A stretch of DNA of 64,000 bases from Cystobasidium ongulense (GCA_022835595.1 BQUP01000003.1:1060629-1124628); one strand, 5' to 3'; counted from the first letter of the stretch, positions 37,256 to 49,739 are shown. Numbers and translations: made by a program. Notes: generated by a model not told the origin, from the letters alone.

Positions 37256-39450
37256 AGGCCATCCAGGAACAGCGCACAAGTCCGACGAGGGTCGGGACAG
37301 GTCGCAGCGGTCTCTAAGATGGAAGGGATGATGTGAGGCTTACAGGCAAGCAGTCGAGATGTATCCTCCCATGCAGGGTAGAAGAATTGCCACCTTTTGC
37401 CACCATGGTTGCAGATTCTAGATTAAAGGTGCGAAGTCGAACCTGCGCGCGTTGGCCACGTCGGTCGTTGGCAATCAATCTCCTGCTCCGAACATGCCGT
37501 CAATGCCGACAGCCAGCCTCCGCACTCAGTGGACTCGCTCGGTCCGAGGAGACTGTGTTTGGCTCCGTGATTCGGGAGGGAGGGAGGGCTCATTTCCGAA
37601 TGAAACTCACACGCTTAATTGACTGGCAGATGGGAGAGGAGAGGACATCTTGAATGGCTGCACTTACCGCAGTAGACCATCTTATCAAAGGTCGACTGCC
37701 TTGCATCCTCCTCGCTGCTCTGCTCGAGAAATCCTCACCTTTGCACTGCACCCACCTTGTCACTGAGCGGATGCTCCATTCCCATCATCACATGATGTCT
37801 CTCCGCTCCTCTCCACTCTAATTCACCAACCAGCGGCTCCCTCCCGTAGCTCGTCCAAATCATCGCGCCGCGTCGTAACTGGAGCTTCTGCACCTTGACG
37901 TCCCTCCATCACTTTGACGCGACACCCGGTCTCCAACCACCTTCCCGCAGTGTCCACTGAGACCTCGTATATCATACCCAGCTCCAGTCTCGGTGGCGAT
38001 GCGATGGGAGAAACGCCCGCTTCCCTGCTCCTTCAAATGCAGCACCTCTCTTTTCCGCGTCTTGTTGCATCACGTTCATGCCGCTGTGCTGCTGTGGCGT
38101 GTGAGCGGACCGTTGGTCGTAGTCTTTCCGAAGCCGTCGTCTTGTCACCTCGTCCGTCTGCGATTGGATTTGTCGCGTTCCTTCGACCACCGCTGACACC
38201 TCTTCGTCTCGACACGCTAATACCGCGCGTATTGCATGGTTGAGCTGGTCAACTACAATGATACCTGGAGTCGTAGCGCATGGGGCCTGAATTGAGAAAA
38301 GCATTATATGATCAGCAAGGTATGATAGACAGTGTCTTTGGGATATAATATGTGAGCTCACTCACACTCTTTCTCTGTCCCACTATCGCCTGCTAGGTAC
38401 TGCCTCTCAGTCGAGCAAAGCCTAAGTGGGGGTTATCAGAACAATGAGAAGCGCAAATACTAGGGTCCGACCATCTAGGCAGCGTGGTCCAAGATCATAT
38501 AAGCCTCTTCGCACAATATACTTCCTAGTTGGTAATCGTTGACGGGAACCTGTCAAACAAACATATATACGGAAAGATAGCAGGATGTCCAAGAGACCCG
38601 ACTTGTGATCTAAACAGAAAGAAAGGATGTACGTGAAGGAGGTATACCTTCGCAAGGTAGGCAGTTGACCTGTAGTATCTTGAGCTGATCTATAGCACAG
38701 ATGTAAAGGCTAGTCGCCCCTTGACCTATGCAGACAGCGTCGATAGAGCGCCATCACGTGCATAGGCATCTCTCCAGTATCACTCATTTGCAGCTTACAG
38801 CTAACCTATCGCACCTAAGTTGAAGCTGAGAAGTAAATGCTGATGGTGGACCTCCAGCTTCTGCTTGGCCCTTCGTATAGATTCAGTTAGCGTCCTCAGT
38901 GATATTCTCCCAGAGACGATCTCTCGCCTATGGGTGTAAAGTCAGGTGCATCCTAGACATTAGTGAGGCCTTGTGAGATAAGAAGTGAAGGAGTTATAGT
39001 AAGGATGCGGTAAAAGCTTTCCAGACACGTTGTCCTGTCTTGTAATTGCACTTGGGACTCGATGATTGCACCAGTGGCTCCTGTACGATCTGATCCAAAT
39101 GAGAGCTAAGAAATCACGCCAATGTCAGTCAGCTAGAACCTCATTTGATGCAACAACTCTACTCCTTACCTCTACCTTCATGGCTTCGAGACTTGGGGGG
39201 AAGAAAGAGTAGAGATGTCCGCCTAACCAATTTCACCTTGCGTGATCGAGCTCTTTGGCCACGATAGCTCTACAAGTTGTAGCTGCAGTTGCTCGGATGG
39301 CATGCTAGTGCACGTATAGAGCGATACATGATGTAGGAGGCTCTACAGTCTTGAAGCTCTTTCACTGCTTGAATTCATGTCGATCAAAGTGGCTGCTGCG
39401 AGCGCGCTCGACTCAACTGCTTCTCGACTCTGCACAACCCACCGTGCACC
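37256..39450. other. Long intergenic region with only weak open frames
   Basis: About 2.2 kb between the divergent HLH-like gene and Dib1. Overlapping frames at 37914-38243 (plus) and 37972-38361 (minus) have no family motifs. The minus frame includes CRDEEVSAVVEGTRQIQSQ and is the more protein-like, but no start or splice support was found. The stretch 38640-39350 holds nothing I recognise, including no tRNA. Confidence 0.4.
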
Positions 39451-40534
39451 ATGTCCTACGTGAGCATCTCACTCCAGCGCTGCTCTCCACTCGCAAGAAC
39501 TCTACTGACCACGTCCTAATCTGTCTGCTCTTTAAATAGTTTCTACCAGCTCTCAAATCTGGATGGCACGTCGACCAGGCCATTATGGCAGAAGAAGACA
39601 GAGTGGTCGTCATTCGTTTCGGGCATGATTGGGTGCGTTCATTTCCACCGCTTTCATCTGTTCTGGAACGTAGTAGAGCGCAGGACGCTCATGCTGATCT
39701 TGTTGCGTAATACAGGACCCAGACTGCATGATCATGGATGAAACCCTACACAGCGTATCTGAAAGAGTAAAGAACTTTGCAATCATTTGGAAAGTTGATA
39801 TTTCAGAAGTACCTGATTTCACAAAGGTAGGAAGGAAGCCCGTTTCTCATCTTCATCCATATGCTTCGCTCGCCGTCGGGATGTAGTGAAACGCAAATGG
39901 CAAGGGGTGAACTCTCGAAATGACAAGCCGGGCTGACTCGACCTTTTCGTTATTGCCGTCTATAGATGTACGAACTGTATGACAAGGTGGGTTTCTTCAA
40001 ATGCTTTCATACTGTACTCTTCAAAATAAAGCTTAATGTGTCAATTATCGCTTTTCTAGGTCACCGTCATGTTCTTTTATCGAAATAAGGTGAGTCTGAT
40101 GTCAAGCTAGGTAGAGCAGGAGATGGCGCAAGGAGGTATCGTCAGAGAGGACAGTACCGTCACGATAGTCCAGTCTACGCTGGTTACGCTCGTGACAGCC
40201 GGCGTCCTGCCTGACTCGAGCCTGCCTGGTCCAGAGGGAGCCAGAAAGCTGGAGAACATGCACTGATCACTACACACATATCGACCCACAGCACATCATG
40301 ATTGATCTAGGCACGGGTAACAACAACAAGATCAATTGGCCGATGGAGGACAAGCAAGAGATGATTGATATCATAGAGACTGTCTATCGAGGTGCTTCCA
40401 AGGGACGAGGGTTAGTCTACTCAATCAATATCAGCGTCGAGTATGTCTGTACTTGTGCTTATGCTGATTATGCTTTGCTTCCATTCAGTCTGGTCGTGTC
40501 GCCGAGGGACTACTCTACACGCTTGAAGTACTAG
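39451..40534 (+). CDS. DIB1: Dib1/Dim1 (TXNL4A) U5 snRNP protein
   Basis: Core component of the U4/U6-U5 tri-snRNP; needed for assembly of the pre-catalytic spliceosome. The first coding exon is 9 nt (MSY). Spliced exons then give FLPALKSGWHVDQAIMAEED, RVVVIRFGHDWDPDCMIMDE, VKNFAIIWKVDISEVPDF, MYELYDKVTVMFFYRNKHIM and IDLGTGNNNKINWPMEDKQE, ending VVSPRDYSTRLKY. It has the thioredoxin fold with WDPDC in place of the CxxC redox pair, as in all orthologues. Length is about 142 residues, the near-invariant family size. Six or so introns. An intron-rich genome depends on this protein. Confidence 0.96.
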
Positions 40535-40984
40535 ATTCTATACTGGCCAGTTTGTTGGGTAGAGTACCTATGCCAAACAATAGTATTAACGACCGTGCTA
40601 GCGGAGGCAGGTAGGGCCCTTGCATTTCCAACCTGTCGTTGTAACATCATACACCTGCAGTCTTTGTAGCAATTTGAAATCGGTCGTGAGTAGGAAGAGG
40701 AGGAGCAATAAACGCTTGACTGCATCACACCATTCAAGTCACCTTTGTGCTTTCCCATGCAAACGGATCAACTTGCTCACGTGCCCGCTCAGAAGTGTGT
40801 AAAGAAATGCTCCTGATTTGTTAATAATGAATTGGTGGCGTTACCGGCTAGTTGAAAGGCCGGTGAATGAGTTGAAAGGCACGACTGAAGAGACAGGATA
40901 CATCTGAACTGCTGTTGATTAGCTACCATCTACTCTTGACTTGTATCGCACCCTCTAGCTACATCTCCAATCTGCCTACACACC
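40535..40984. other. Intergenic region between Dib1 and b5-ACAD
   Basis: Tandem genes on the same strand. Contains terminator/UTR of the first and promoter of the second; CT-rich sequence precedes the ATG at 40985. Nothing else seen. Confidence 0.4.
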
Positions 40985-43642
40985 ATGAGCGGCTCGACGG
41001 GATTCGCAGAAATCGCAAAGCCACTGCCAGTCGCAAACAAATCAGGCAAGACGTATTCACGAGCTGAAGTTGCAAAGGTGGGTGTCAATGCAGTCGAGCA
41101 GATGGTAGTAGGCTGACAGGAAAGTGCTCTGCCTGCAGCACAACAAACAAGGCGACTGCTGGGTCGTCGTCGATACTGCCGTATAGTCAGTTGCGCGTCA
41201 CTTGGGCGGGCGTTCTTGCGCGTCCAAAGGCTCTATTCGACTGGATTGGCTGACTGACTGTCCTTGCATGCTCTCTGCGTCCTTCGTACACTATTCCGAC
41301 ATGCAGCGAGTACGTCGAGCTTTTCCCTGCTGTCATGCTCGCTCAAATGCTGATAGATACCTCTTCGATCATCGTTCCCTATCACTACATACACCTCCCT
41401 CTCCCACCGCCCTTCGTCTCGCAACACAGTCTAAGCAAGTTTGCAGGTTTACACCCAGGCGGTGAGGGTGTCCTCTACGATGCCACAGTAGCTGGCAAGG
41501 ACGCCACCGCCGTCTTCTTTGGCCTTCATAGAGCGTCAGTCTTGGAAAAATATGCCAGACTCATCATCGGCCAGGTGGGTTAATTCGGCGTCTCTCAGTT
41601 TGTTGTATTCCCTTACTCACTACGCCTATTGACTTCCGCTCAGATCGAGAACGAACAACCTAAAGTCATTGTCCCACAAAAAGCTACACTCTCCCCCGTC
41701 CCCTTCGCTGAGCCTACTTGGCTATCTAAAGGCTACTATACCCCGTACTACAATGTAAGAAGGCACAAATTACAGTCTGGTATGATTTGGGCTCCCGACT
41801 GATCATCCAACTTTCATACAGGACGGCCACCGCAAGTTCCAGAAAGAAATGCGATATTTCTTCGACACATATGTCAAAGACGAAGCGGCCATGCACGAGT
41901 TAAATGACAAGAAGCCAACAGAAGCGCTAATTAAGCGGATGGGAACACCTGAATGGCATCTAAATGCCATGCGTCTCGGACCTGGAAAGCACTTACATGG
42001 TCTAACCCTCCCATCTGGCTTAAAGGGCGAAGACTTTGATTATTTCCACGAGCTTATTATAACTCAGGAAATCTCGCGAATTGGATCGAGGGGTTATTCT
42101 GATGGACTGTTGGGTGGTATGGTTATTGGTCTGCCCCCAGTCATGAGTGAGTCTTCTTTAGTCATACTAGATAGAACATGAGAGTGACCTTACACTTTCC
42201 TCACCTCGATGAGACTTCGGCCACCCTTCGATACAGAAGAAAGTCATCCCAGGCGTTCTCAGTGGAGATAAATACATTTCCCTAGCAATTTCAGAAGCTT
42301 TTGCAGGGTCAGACGTAGCTGGTCTTAGAACAACAGCTACTAAATCTGAAGATGGTAAACATTGGATCATCAATGGAACGAAGAAATGGATCACAAATGG
42401 TGGTTTCTCGGACTTCTTTACTGTTGGCTGCAAGACTGATAAAGGATTGACGTGGGTTCATACTCTATTCCGTTGTTTAACCTCGGTTGATTATGATTGT
42501 TCTGCAGCGTCTTCTTGGTCGAGCGAGACGACACCGTCGATACTAAACTGTCAGTGTGCTTGGCAACCTGTTAACGGCGAAGTACTGACTCGTGTCACTC
42601 TACAGTATTAAGACATCGTACTCGACAGCGGCAGGAACAGGTAGGCTCAGGGGTATTCCGCTGTAACGGCTGAGACTGACTTGATGGAATTGTCAGCCTA
42701 TATTACCTTTGACAATACCAAGGTGCCAGTTGAGAACATGCTAGGCAAGGAAAACGATGGTCTCCGCGTTATTCTTTCCAACTTCAATCACGAGCGTTGG
42801 GTAAGTTACCTTAGTATACAAACGGCATTGTTTTCGACAGCTGATAATTGCCACCCACGCAGGTCATGTGCTGGTAAGCCACATTGGGGTAAAGTAATAT
42901 AAGATGAGGTTTGTGCTTACAAATATCGTATCGCAGCGGTGCTGCCCGAGGAGCTCGATATATTGTAGAAGAGTGCTTTGTGAGTTGGTGATGTCTCATT
43001 TATGTCAACGCGGAAAGCTGACTATTATTCGTCTGGCCTAAAACAGAAATGGTCTCATCAACGACAAGTCTTCGGCAAGCCTCTCATTTCACAGCCAGTC
43101 ATCAGACAGAAATTTGCACACATGTTCGCCCTGGTCGAGTCTGGTCAGGCTTGGCTTGAGCAGCTGACTTATCAGATGAACAAGATGAGTTACAAGGAAC
43201 AGTCGGATCTTCTTGCCGGACCTATTGGTGTGTCACTTTCCTTGATGCTTTCTTGACTGCTTCCCGTGCTGACCTGGTCCTCGCGAACAGGTCTGCTCAA
43301 GATGAGACTCACCCGCAATCTTCACGAGATCAGTGATGATGCCGTACAAGTGAGCAATTTTTTCTTACTGCGACTCGAGCGCGAACACGAGCTTAGCAGC
43401 GATCCTTGGCTTCCAGATCTTCGGAGGTCGTGGTATCACCAAGGGAGGAATGGGTGTTCATATCGAGACATTCCAAAGAACATACAAGTGGGCAAACAAA
43501 AGGACTTTGATCCATTCTTGATCTCATCTGACATGCGATTCTCACTTACAGATTCGATGCTCTCCTGGGAGGCGCTGAAGAGATTTTGGGTGATCTCTTT
43601 GTTCGTCAAGCTATGCGGAAGATGCCCAATGCAGTCTTGTAG
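40985..43642 (+). CDS. Cytochrome b5 - acyl-CoA dehydrogenase fusion
   Basis: The N-terminal heme-binding domain (residues about 20-95) has YSRAEVAKHNKQGDCWVVVD, the axial-histidine motif FAGLHPGGEGVL and the second ligand in FFGLHRASVLEKY. A linker (YYTPYYNDGHRKFQKEMRYF) leads to a complete acyl-CoA dehydrogenase: FHELIITQEISRIGSRGYSD, ISLAISEAFAGSDVAGLRTT, WIINGTKKWITNGG, VPVENMLGKENDGLRVILSN, RYIVEECFKWSHQRQVFGKP and QIFGGRGITKGGMG. FAD-dependent family members desaturate the alpha-beta bond of acyl-CoAs; the fused b5 may be an electron acceptor. The usual Glu of the C-terminal YEGT motif is replaced (LLGGAEEI), while VEE in helix G could supply the base as in long-chain or isovaleryl types (inference). 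No clear peroxisomal tripeptide; ends NAVL. About 12 exons. Confidence 0.92.
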
Positions 43643-43906
43643 ACTGCATACAAGACTGCATTCTTTTCAGGACATTGTCTCCTCTTCACATTGCATTGTT
43701 GTTTTTGTGTCAATTAGCAAGAATCATGATTAAAATGTCAAGTTTCAAATACGGACGTGTCCTGATTTACTGATTGAACTTTTATTTTGCACTAATTGAG
43801 CAGACTTGAGAAGCAGCAGACGAAGATATTCAATGTTGTAGCTGCAACAAGCTGAGTACAAAGTTTTCCAAGAAGGTGAGGTAATACAATGAAAGACGAA
43901 ATTGAT

Positions 43907-45418
43907 TACCGGAACTGCTCTACTAAGGTCTCGTTGTAGCCTGGATGGCTCCGTACAACGCGGCGTAACTGGTGGCGTAAACACAAGAATTAGCGGGTTC
44001 GCATGACTTGGGATTGCTAAGGTCACAAGGCTGGACGCGACTTACTACGTCTCTGTCAAAAGAGGCACCTCTCCAGCTGAAAGTCTCAAAGTCCGGGCGA
44101 GCTACGATACGAGCGTAGATTTCCGGCTGTACGGTGGTTGTTTCAATCACACGTCAGTTGTGCTTGCGTGACTGCAGGGATACCTCCGTAGTGAAATAAT
44201 GGACTTACCACATCTTTTACAGCGAACTCATATGATTCAGAAATAGCCATGTATTCCATGCTGTTCCACATTTCGACATCGTAATCCGCTCCTTCTCTGA
44301 ATGCGAGGTTGATCGCAGTTGAAATACCTCTTCCTGCTAGACGACGGAGGACGCCTGCATTGTGACCTCTGTAGTTTACGTCGAGATGCTCAATACCATC
44401 GTGGGTGAAGGCGCCATTGTTGACTAGAAGTTCTGCCATCAGATCTGGGGAGAGGACCATTCGTGCCGACTTCTCGTGTCGTTTTACCTGTCATGTATCC
44501 TCTATCAGTTACGGACTCTTCCTACTGAATCTTATCAAAGCGCCGTGTCTTGTGTATTGCTCACCATGTATGAATCGGGGTTGATGTCTCGGGTTCGGTG
44601 GCGTGTAACAATTACAGGAGATGTGCATACGTTACTGTAATCGATTAGAACGATCAGCAATGTACGCCTTGTACAGTACCGTATACATTGCGTCCCAAAT
44701 ACACAGTGTTACTCACTTGACTATAGTTTGACCTGACGAACAGCAGGTGCCCTGTCCATCTACCAGACCGCTTGTGCAGCATTGAGTCCCTTCATCATAA
44801 ACAATTCCGGGACTGTGAGACGATGATGCGAGAAGTTCAGGAAAAGTGATGGTAAGCCGTTGTAAGATACCCTATAATCCGGATAGCAGCGAAGAGAAGG
44901 CACAAGCTTACGGTCTGCAGCATCCTTCACCACCGGTTGGGAAAGAACCGCTCTCGGGGAAACCACCTCCGTTACCGAAAACGACGCCGTCATCGCAGCA
45001 GACAACCTCTCCGCACTGGGGGGAGAAGACATCTTCGGCAAGACAGCAACTGCCCTTCGAATCGAGAGCGTTGTATAGACAACACTCGTTATCATCATCG
45101 AGGACTTAGAAAATTGGTCAAAGTTGAATGTATCGTGTAGTTAGTATGTATTTTGACATGTATGCGAGGATGTGAGGCGAGCAACAGCCTAGAGAAAACA
45201 TGTGACTCACCGGTGGCGCACGGAGCTCCGCTGGCACGCGGTCTCAGCTGTCTAGGCGAATGGTATCTAAGTCTCTTGAAGATCTGGGCTCGTTTGCTGT
45301 GAAGCCTTTCGCTGAGGGACAGTCCAGGCTGAGCGGCGGAGGGAGAGGCAGCTACGCCGGACACTGCAGTGTACGAAAGCAGTGCGGTGATAGCTAGCTG
45401 GGCCTTGAAGAGATACAT
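43907..45418 (-). CDS. Secreted Cys-rich protein of unknown family
   Basis: Starts MYLFKAQLAITALLSYTAVS, a signal peptide, followed by an Arg-rich stretch with a dibasic SKRAQ that could be a propeptide site. The first half is cysteine-dense with CC pairs: NECCLYN, GSCCLAED, VVCCDDG, GEGCCRP, QCCTSG and GTCCSSG. After NNVCTSPVIVTRHRTRDINP the second half has few cysteines: LMAELLVNNGAFTHDGIEHL, HNAGVLRRLAGRGISTAINL, ADYDVEMWNSMEYMAISESY and YARIVARPDFETFSW. Six exons join in phase; the C-terminus ends either at TAA 43907 (spliced) or TAG 43923 (read through). No family is recognised. Architecture suggests an extracellular or wall-bound protein with a disulfide-knotted N-domain. It is downstream of and parallel to the sulfatase gene. 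Confidence 0.65.
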
Positions 45419-46175
45419 GGTGAGGGAAGTATGGGTAAACGAAGTGTGTGCAATGAATGGGATGCAGAGTGAAGAGAAGAAGCAGCACATTATTACATAT
45501 CATTATCGCATCTCCCGTCAGGATGTCAGTCGTTGCGTGCGGCTGCCGGGATTTAAGCTATTCTTTGTTGTGGTTGTTAGCTGTGGTGATCCCTGCAGAC
45601 CAGTCAGCAAGGTAGTCTAGGGCAGCAGCCTTGCTGCAGGTCAGTCGGCTCCTCCCATGATGTTGCGGTTCAGGCCTCCCATGCGCTGCTGTGGAATGCA
45701 ATCAATTGTGCAGGGGATCTGGGAATGTCACTCGGACAGCTGTCGGCCAGTGACTCGACACTCGACATGCATGCCTGAAGTGGTGAAAGCTTGTCCAGAC
45801 GCGGTGGGATTGATAACTTATGAAGAATGAAGACGTCCTTGATGTTCAGAGGTGTCAGAAGAGAGCAGAGGTGGTGGTGGTGGTGTTGAAAAGGCAATCG
45901 AGCAGCTGATTTGCAGGCAGCAAAACCAAGCAAGCTTGCATCCTTTCGAAGCAAGCAAGCAGGCACAGCAGACGTCCAGCAGTGATTGTTACGACTCTGC
46001 TGTAACATACAGAAGCGTACTACTGCAGGGATTTACTGATTTGTGAAAGAGTCTCATATGCACCGTTCGCCACATCGCATTGGAACAGGCATCATATCAC
46101 ACACCCCAGCTAGCATATGCGCATCTCCTCGCCCTCACATGGATTCACATGCAAGCAGACAGCAACCGTGCATTT
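45419..46175. other. Intergenic region with one copy of a diverged duplicated segment
   Basis: Between the sulfatase stop and the secreted-protein start. Besides the duplicate copy at 45727-45903 it has a GGT run (about 45871-45885) and a gcaagcaagc run near 45930-45960. No gene supported. Confidence 0.5.
45727..45903. repeat. Diverged duplicate segment, copy A
   Basis: Shares collinear blocks with copy B at 49405-49560: ctcggacag near the start, then gaaagcttgtccagacgcgg (copy B gaaagcttgtacagacgcgg), then aaaggcaatcgag at the end. Spacing between blocks is similar. The pair brackets the sulfatase gene. Confidence 0.6.
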
Positions 46176-49004
46176 TCAGTAGCCAGTGGGCACGTCCCAC
46201 CAAGCTACCATTCGTGGGTCTCTCGCCCTCAGCATCTTATTGCCCGTCAAATCTGCATCTCCGTACTCGACGTTCTCGCTATAGGCCATATTCGTGGTCC
46301 AGTATGGCCACTCGAGATCCAGATGGAAGCCAAGTTGACAAGTGCTGTACTCGACCTTGGGCAGTGAGTCGAAGTAAGCGTCAAAGCGGGGATCTAGGCA
46401 TAGATGAAATCAGTGACAGGGGAACGGTACATGTTGCAGACTGAAAGCTGTGCGCACCCATGGCTTCCTCCAGATTCTTAGCCTCGCCGTAGGGGAACAG
46501 GTGCGACCAGGAGAATCGGCAGGTAGTGCCGTGGCAGAATTTGAGGTACAGAACAAGTGCATCCAGCCGAGTCGCCATCCGAGTGGCATTGTTAGAGGCT
46601 TCAAGCCAGGCAAATCTGCCGAGAGAATTGTGGTCTAGCAACAAATTGTTCATTTGGAGCGAGTCAGTCTGTCCAAGTCTTCGTAAGCTCAATTCTGTCC
46701 GAGATTGCCAAGTTCATAGGCTGACCTGCATATCGTACAGCTCTCGCTCGCCCGTGCACCAAACTGCGTATGCCCAGTTCTGGTTTTCCTCGATGACTCG
46801 TAGGATGCGGTACGTATTGTTGGGAGTGCCAGCGGCTGAAAACATTTTCCCTGCTCAGCTTGTGCTACCTCTGCGCGGATTAGACGGCTACTCACTTCCG
46901 TCGACTCGTGTGATAGTGTTGTTGAAGTTCGACCAATCTCCCTCAGAAGCTCCGACCGCCCAGAATTCGCTGAGCTGATGAGAAACTGAGCCCATGTCCT
47001 TCTTTGAGGCACCCTTGTCGCCCCAAGGCATCACACGTCCGTCGATATCGAAGTTCGTCGGCCCTGCACCAGCAAGGTGAAGTATCGTGGCCGTGATATC
47101 GATGTTCCTATTCAGACAAAAGCTTCGTCGGCGTGAAATCTGGCCATGCAAGATAACATACTCACGAATGAGCGGATAGTCGGTCTTCGCCGTAATTGAT
47201 GCCCGGACCTCGAACAACGAAGGGTACTCGAATCTGGATCAAGCCCATGCTATTATCAGTATCTCCAGACTGTGACCGCAAGTCACGTCGGGCTTACATC
47301 CTCCTCGTATCCGGTGGTCTTGCCAGGAAGTCTGCGATCTAAGCACACATTCCGCGTCAGTATCTGCCGTGACTGACGGTGTGCCGAGGTCATGCTTACG
47401 TTCGCCGACAGTGAATCCATTGTCGGCTGTGTACATGATGTATCTATTGCAAGTCTTGCATTCAGACATTGAATATTCAGACAAGAGGTAATGCTTACGT
47501 ATCATCAAGCAAGTCTAGCTCCGTCAGCTTCTTCACAACTGCCTCCACGAGCTCGTCGACAGCTTGAGTAGCGCGCAGGCGGTCCCGATAGAACTCGTCA
47601 ACATAGTCGACCAGGGTTTGGTTCATCTGCGCGAGGTCGCGAAGCCAAGATGCGCCACTAGGCTTTTCTGCATTGAAAGACTCGCTTCGTGGTACTTTGT
47701 AGTCGTTGAAGAGGTCCTTATGGCGATCAGCAGGTGTCGGCTGGTGAGGCAAGGATTGCATTGGTCTGTCAGAGCGACAAAGTCTTTTGGCGGGACGAGC
47801 AGAGCTTACCGGTGTCCAGACACGCGTAGTTTGGCCGGTGGTGTGCGGCCCAATGGGTGCAACTATAGATTTTGGTGTCAGAGATGGACCATCGTATGAA
47901 GAGCATACCACTTACTCCCAATGAAGAAAGGTTGGTCCGTTTTGGCGGCTTTCTCAATATAGCCCAGTCCAAAGTCTCGGATTCTGTCTGTGCTGTAATC
48001 ATTGGGGTAGTGAACTGGTGCTCCACTATTGAAGCTGTACGATGAGTTGGTGTAGGAGTACGTGGTAGGATCCAAGAGACTACATTATCCGCGAACTAGG
48101 GTCAGTCAAGTGCCAGGCATAGAGCCGGCGTTGCAAGATTCCTCGACCTTACATGGCAGATTCTGTAATAGGTTTAGTCAAAGGAGAGGTTTAACGTGTC
48201 AGCTTTGCAACCCGGTAATATGTTTGAAGCTACTGGATACACATACCATCAAGTCCTTTCAATGGCTTCGAAACCGCATTCTGCATATTATCTGTAAAGA
48301 GGGTCAATACAAATCATGTGGGCTCCAGATAATGTATATAAGACTTACTGCCATTCATCAGCTTTCCGGTGTACATAGTCGCATAGCCAGCTTCTTGTAG
48401 CCAGCTGAAAATCCAGTTGCCATTGTAGCCGAAAGCCTGGAGGAGTAAAGTCTTTTCTCAATTTCCTGCCGGCTTGCTGGGAAAAGCAATACCACGTACA
48501 TCGAACACATCGAAACCGCCGTATGGTGCTCTGAAAGGAGTTTCTTACTAGTCAATAGACCTCGCAGTCGGTCCCGTAGGCTAGACTCACGAAACGAAGG
48601 TGATATTGTGGGAGTGGCTGATGATGCGCAATTAGTGATCTTGATGCTGGTAACTCAGACTAACAATTCTATCTTACCCTTGCTGACCACGGGTGAAGCC
48701 TACTCTTGATGGACAGCACTGGCTGACAGGCGCGTAAAAGTTGGTATAGTTGACCCCTTTAGAGCCGATATATTTGTGCAGTAGTGGCATGAATTCGGGA
48801 TGGGCAAGAGCGGCATCTCTGCAGCATATAACGGGTGTTAGCTACGTGGCGTAGGAGCTAAGCGTAAAGGACTAACTGATCATCCGAAATGATGTAGACG
48901 AAATTCTTCTTGCCAGAGTTCTTGCGCCTCGATATCTTGTCGGTCGGGCTCGCTTGAATCAAGGTAGTGGCAAAAGCAAGTGCAACAGCCCAGGCAATCT
49001 TCAT
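46176..49004 (-). CDS. Secreted sulfatase (arylsulfatase / GlcNAc-6-sulfatase type)
   Basis: Hydrolyses sulfate esters. Start MKIAWAVALAFATTLIQASP is a signal peptide. NFVYIISDDQDA gives the first metal-binding aspartates; the signature VSQCCPSRVGFTRGQQG contains C-x-P-S-R, whose cysteine is converted to formylglycine in active sulfatases. Then GFNLLLDPTTYSYTNSSYSF, PFFIGIAPIGPHT, LLDDTYIMYTADNGFTVGER (the second metal site, DNG) and VPFVVRGPGI follow in family order. The C-terminus includes NTYRILRVIEENQNWAYAVW and ends VAWWDVPTGY. Many N-x-S/T sites fit secretion. About 15 exons; about 560 residues. Activation needs a formylglycine-generating system that I do not see in this window. A role in scavenging sulfur from sulfated sugars or aryl sulfates is likely. 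Confidence 0.92.
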
Positions 49005-49433
49005 TTTCCCGTCCTGTTCAATTAGGTAGCGCGGAAATGTGGAGGGAGGAAGGCAAGCTTTGTGGACCCCCAGGACTGTCACCCGACCACGAAATTGAAA
49101 GCAAGAGGGCTTTTCCTAACGCAGCAGACGGTGTAATTGATATACCGCCATTCTTCTTGGCCGACCGACGCTAGTGGGTAATGGGGACCCACATGTAGGC
49201 GTAATCGGATCTTGGGCAAGTTGAATACCGAGGAAATTACCGCTGCTCGTCAAATCAGATATTCCCCGTACACGTCTGTTCCCTCTTCAGCTGTAAGTAG
49301 TGTGCGCAGATCACCGGGCTGTATGCTCGCGGAGGTTTGTATCATACGTCCGCCTGTTGGTCTGGTGGACCATATCGCGTATCAATAGGACGACCCACCC
49401 GGAACGTCGCTCGGACAGGTGCGGCTCAGCGAT
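49005..49433. other. Sulfatase upstream region with duplicate copy B
   Basis: Contains the sulfatase promoter and the beginning of copy B of the duplicated segment. No gene seen; overlapping frames only. Confidence 0.4.
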
Positions 49434-49560
49434 TCACCAGGCATGGATGGCGTTGGTTGTTGAAAGCTTGTACAGACGCGGTGCATTGGCTTGAAGACGA
49501 CCGGCCATAGAAATCACAGCATAGAGGATATGTGTGTTGTATTTCAGAAAGGCAATCGAG
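49405..49560. repeat. Diverged duplicate segment, copy B
   Basis: Partner of copy A at 45727-45903, same orientation. In the minus-strand frame both copies read a short similar peptide (APRLYKLSTT here, PPRLDKLSPL in copy A), which suggests a decayed coding tail rather than a simple repeat. Confidence 0.6.
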
Positions 49561-49739
49561 GGTGTAGGTGCACCCTCTTGACCTCGCATGAACTCACAAG
49601 CGAACGCAGCAGCGATGAATGATCCCGCTGCTACACATACTTGCATCATCTCCAAACTGTCCACTCGGTTGATCATCAACCATGGCCAAATGGCGTCAGA
49701 TTGCACCCAGGCCGCCAGACCGGGCAAGGCAGATTTCAT
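49434..49739 (-). pseudogene. Possible small gene or remnant overlapping duplicate copy B
   Basis: Open frame from ATG 49739 of about 101 residues with a hydrophobic stretch (VCVAAGSFIAAAFACEF) and the end APRLYKLSTTNAIHAW. The frame remains open upstream only through non-ATG codons. No family recognised. It may be a fragment left by the duplication that created copies A and B. Confidence 0.22.

Noticed and set aside
37914-38361. Overlapping plus and minus frames of about 110-130 residues
   Set aside because: No family motif, start context or splice support; mentioned only as part of the long intergenic region.
46043-46444. 133-residue plus-strand frame
   Set aside because: Antisense to the last exon of the sulfatase, whose reading is strongly supported.
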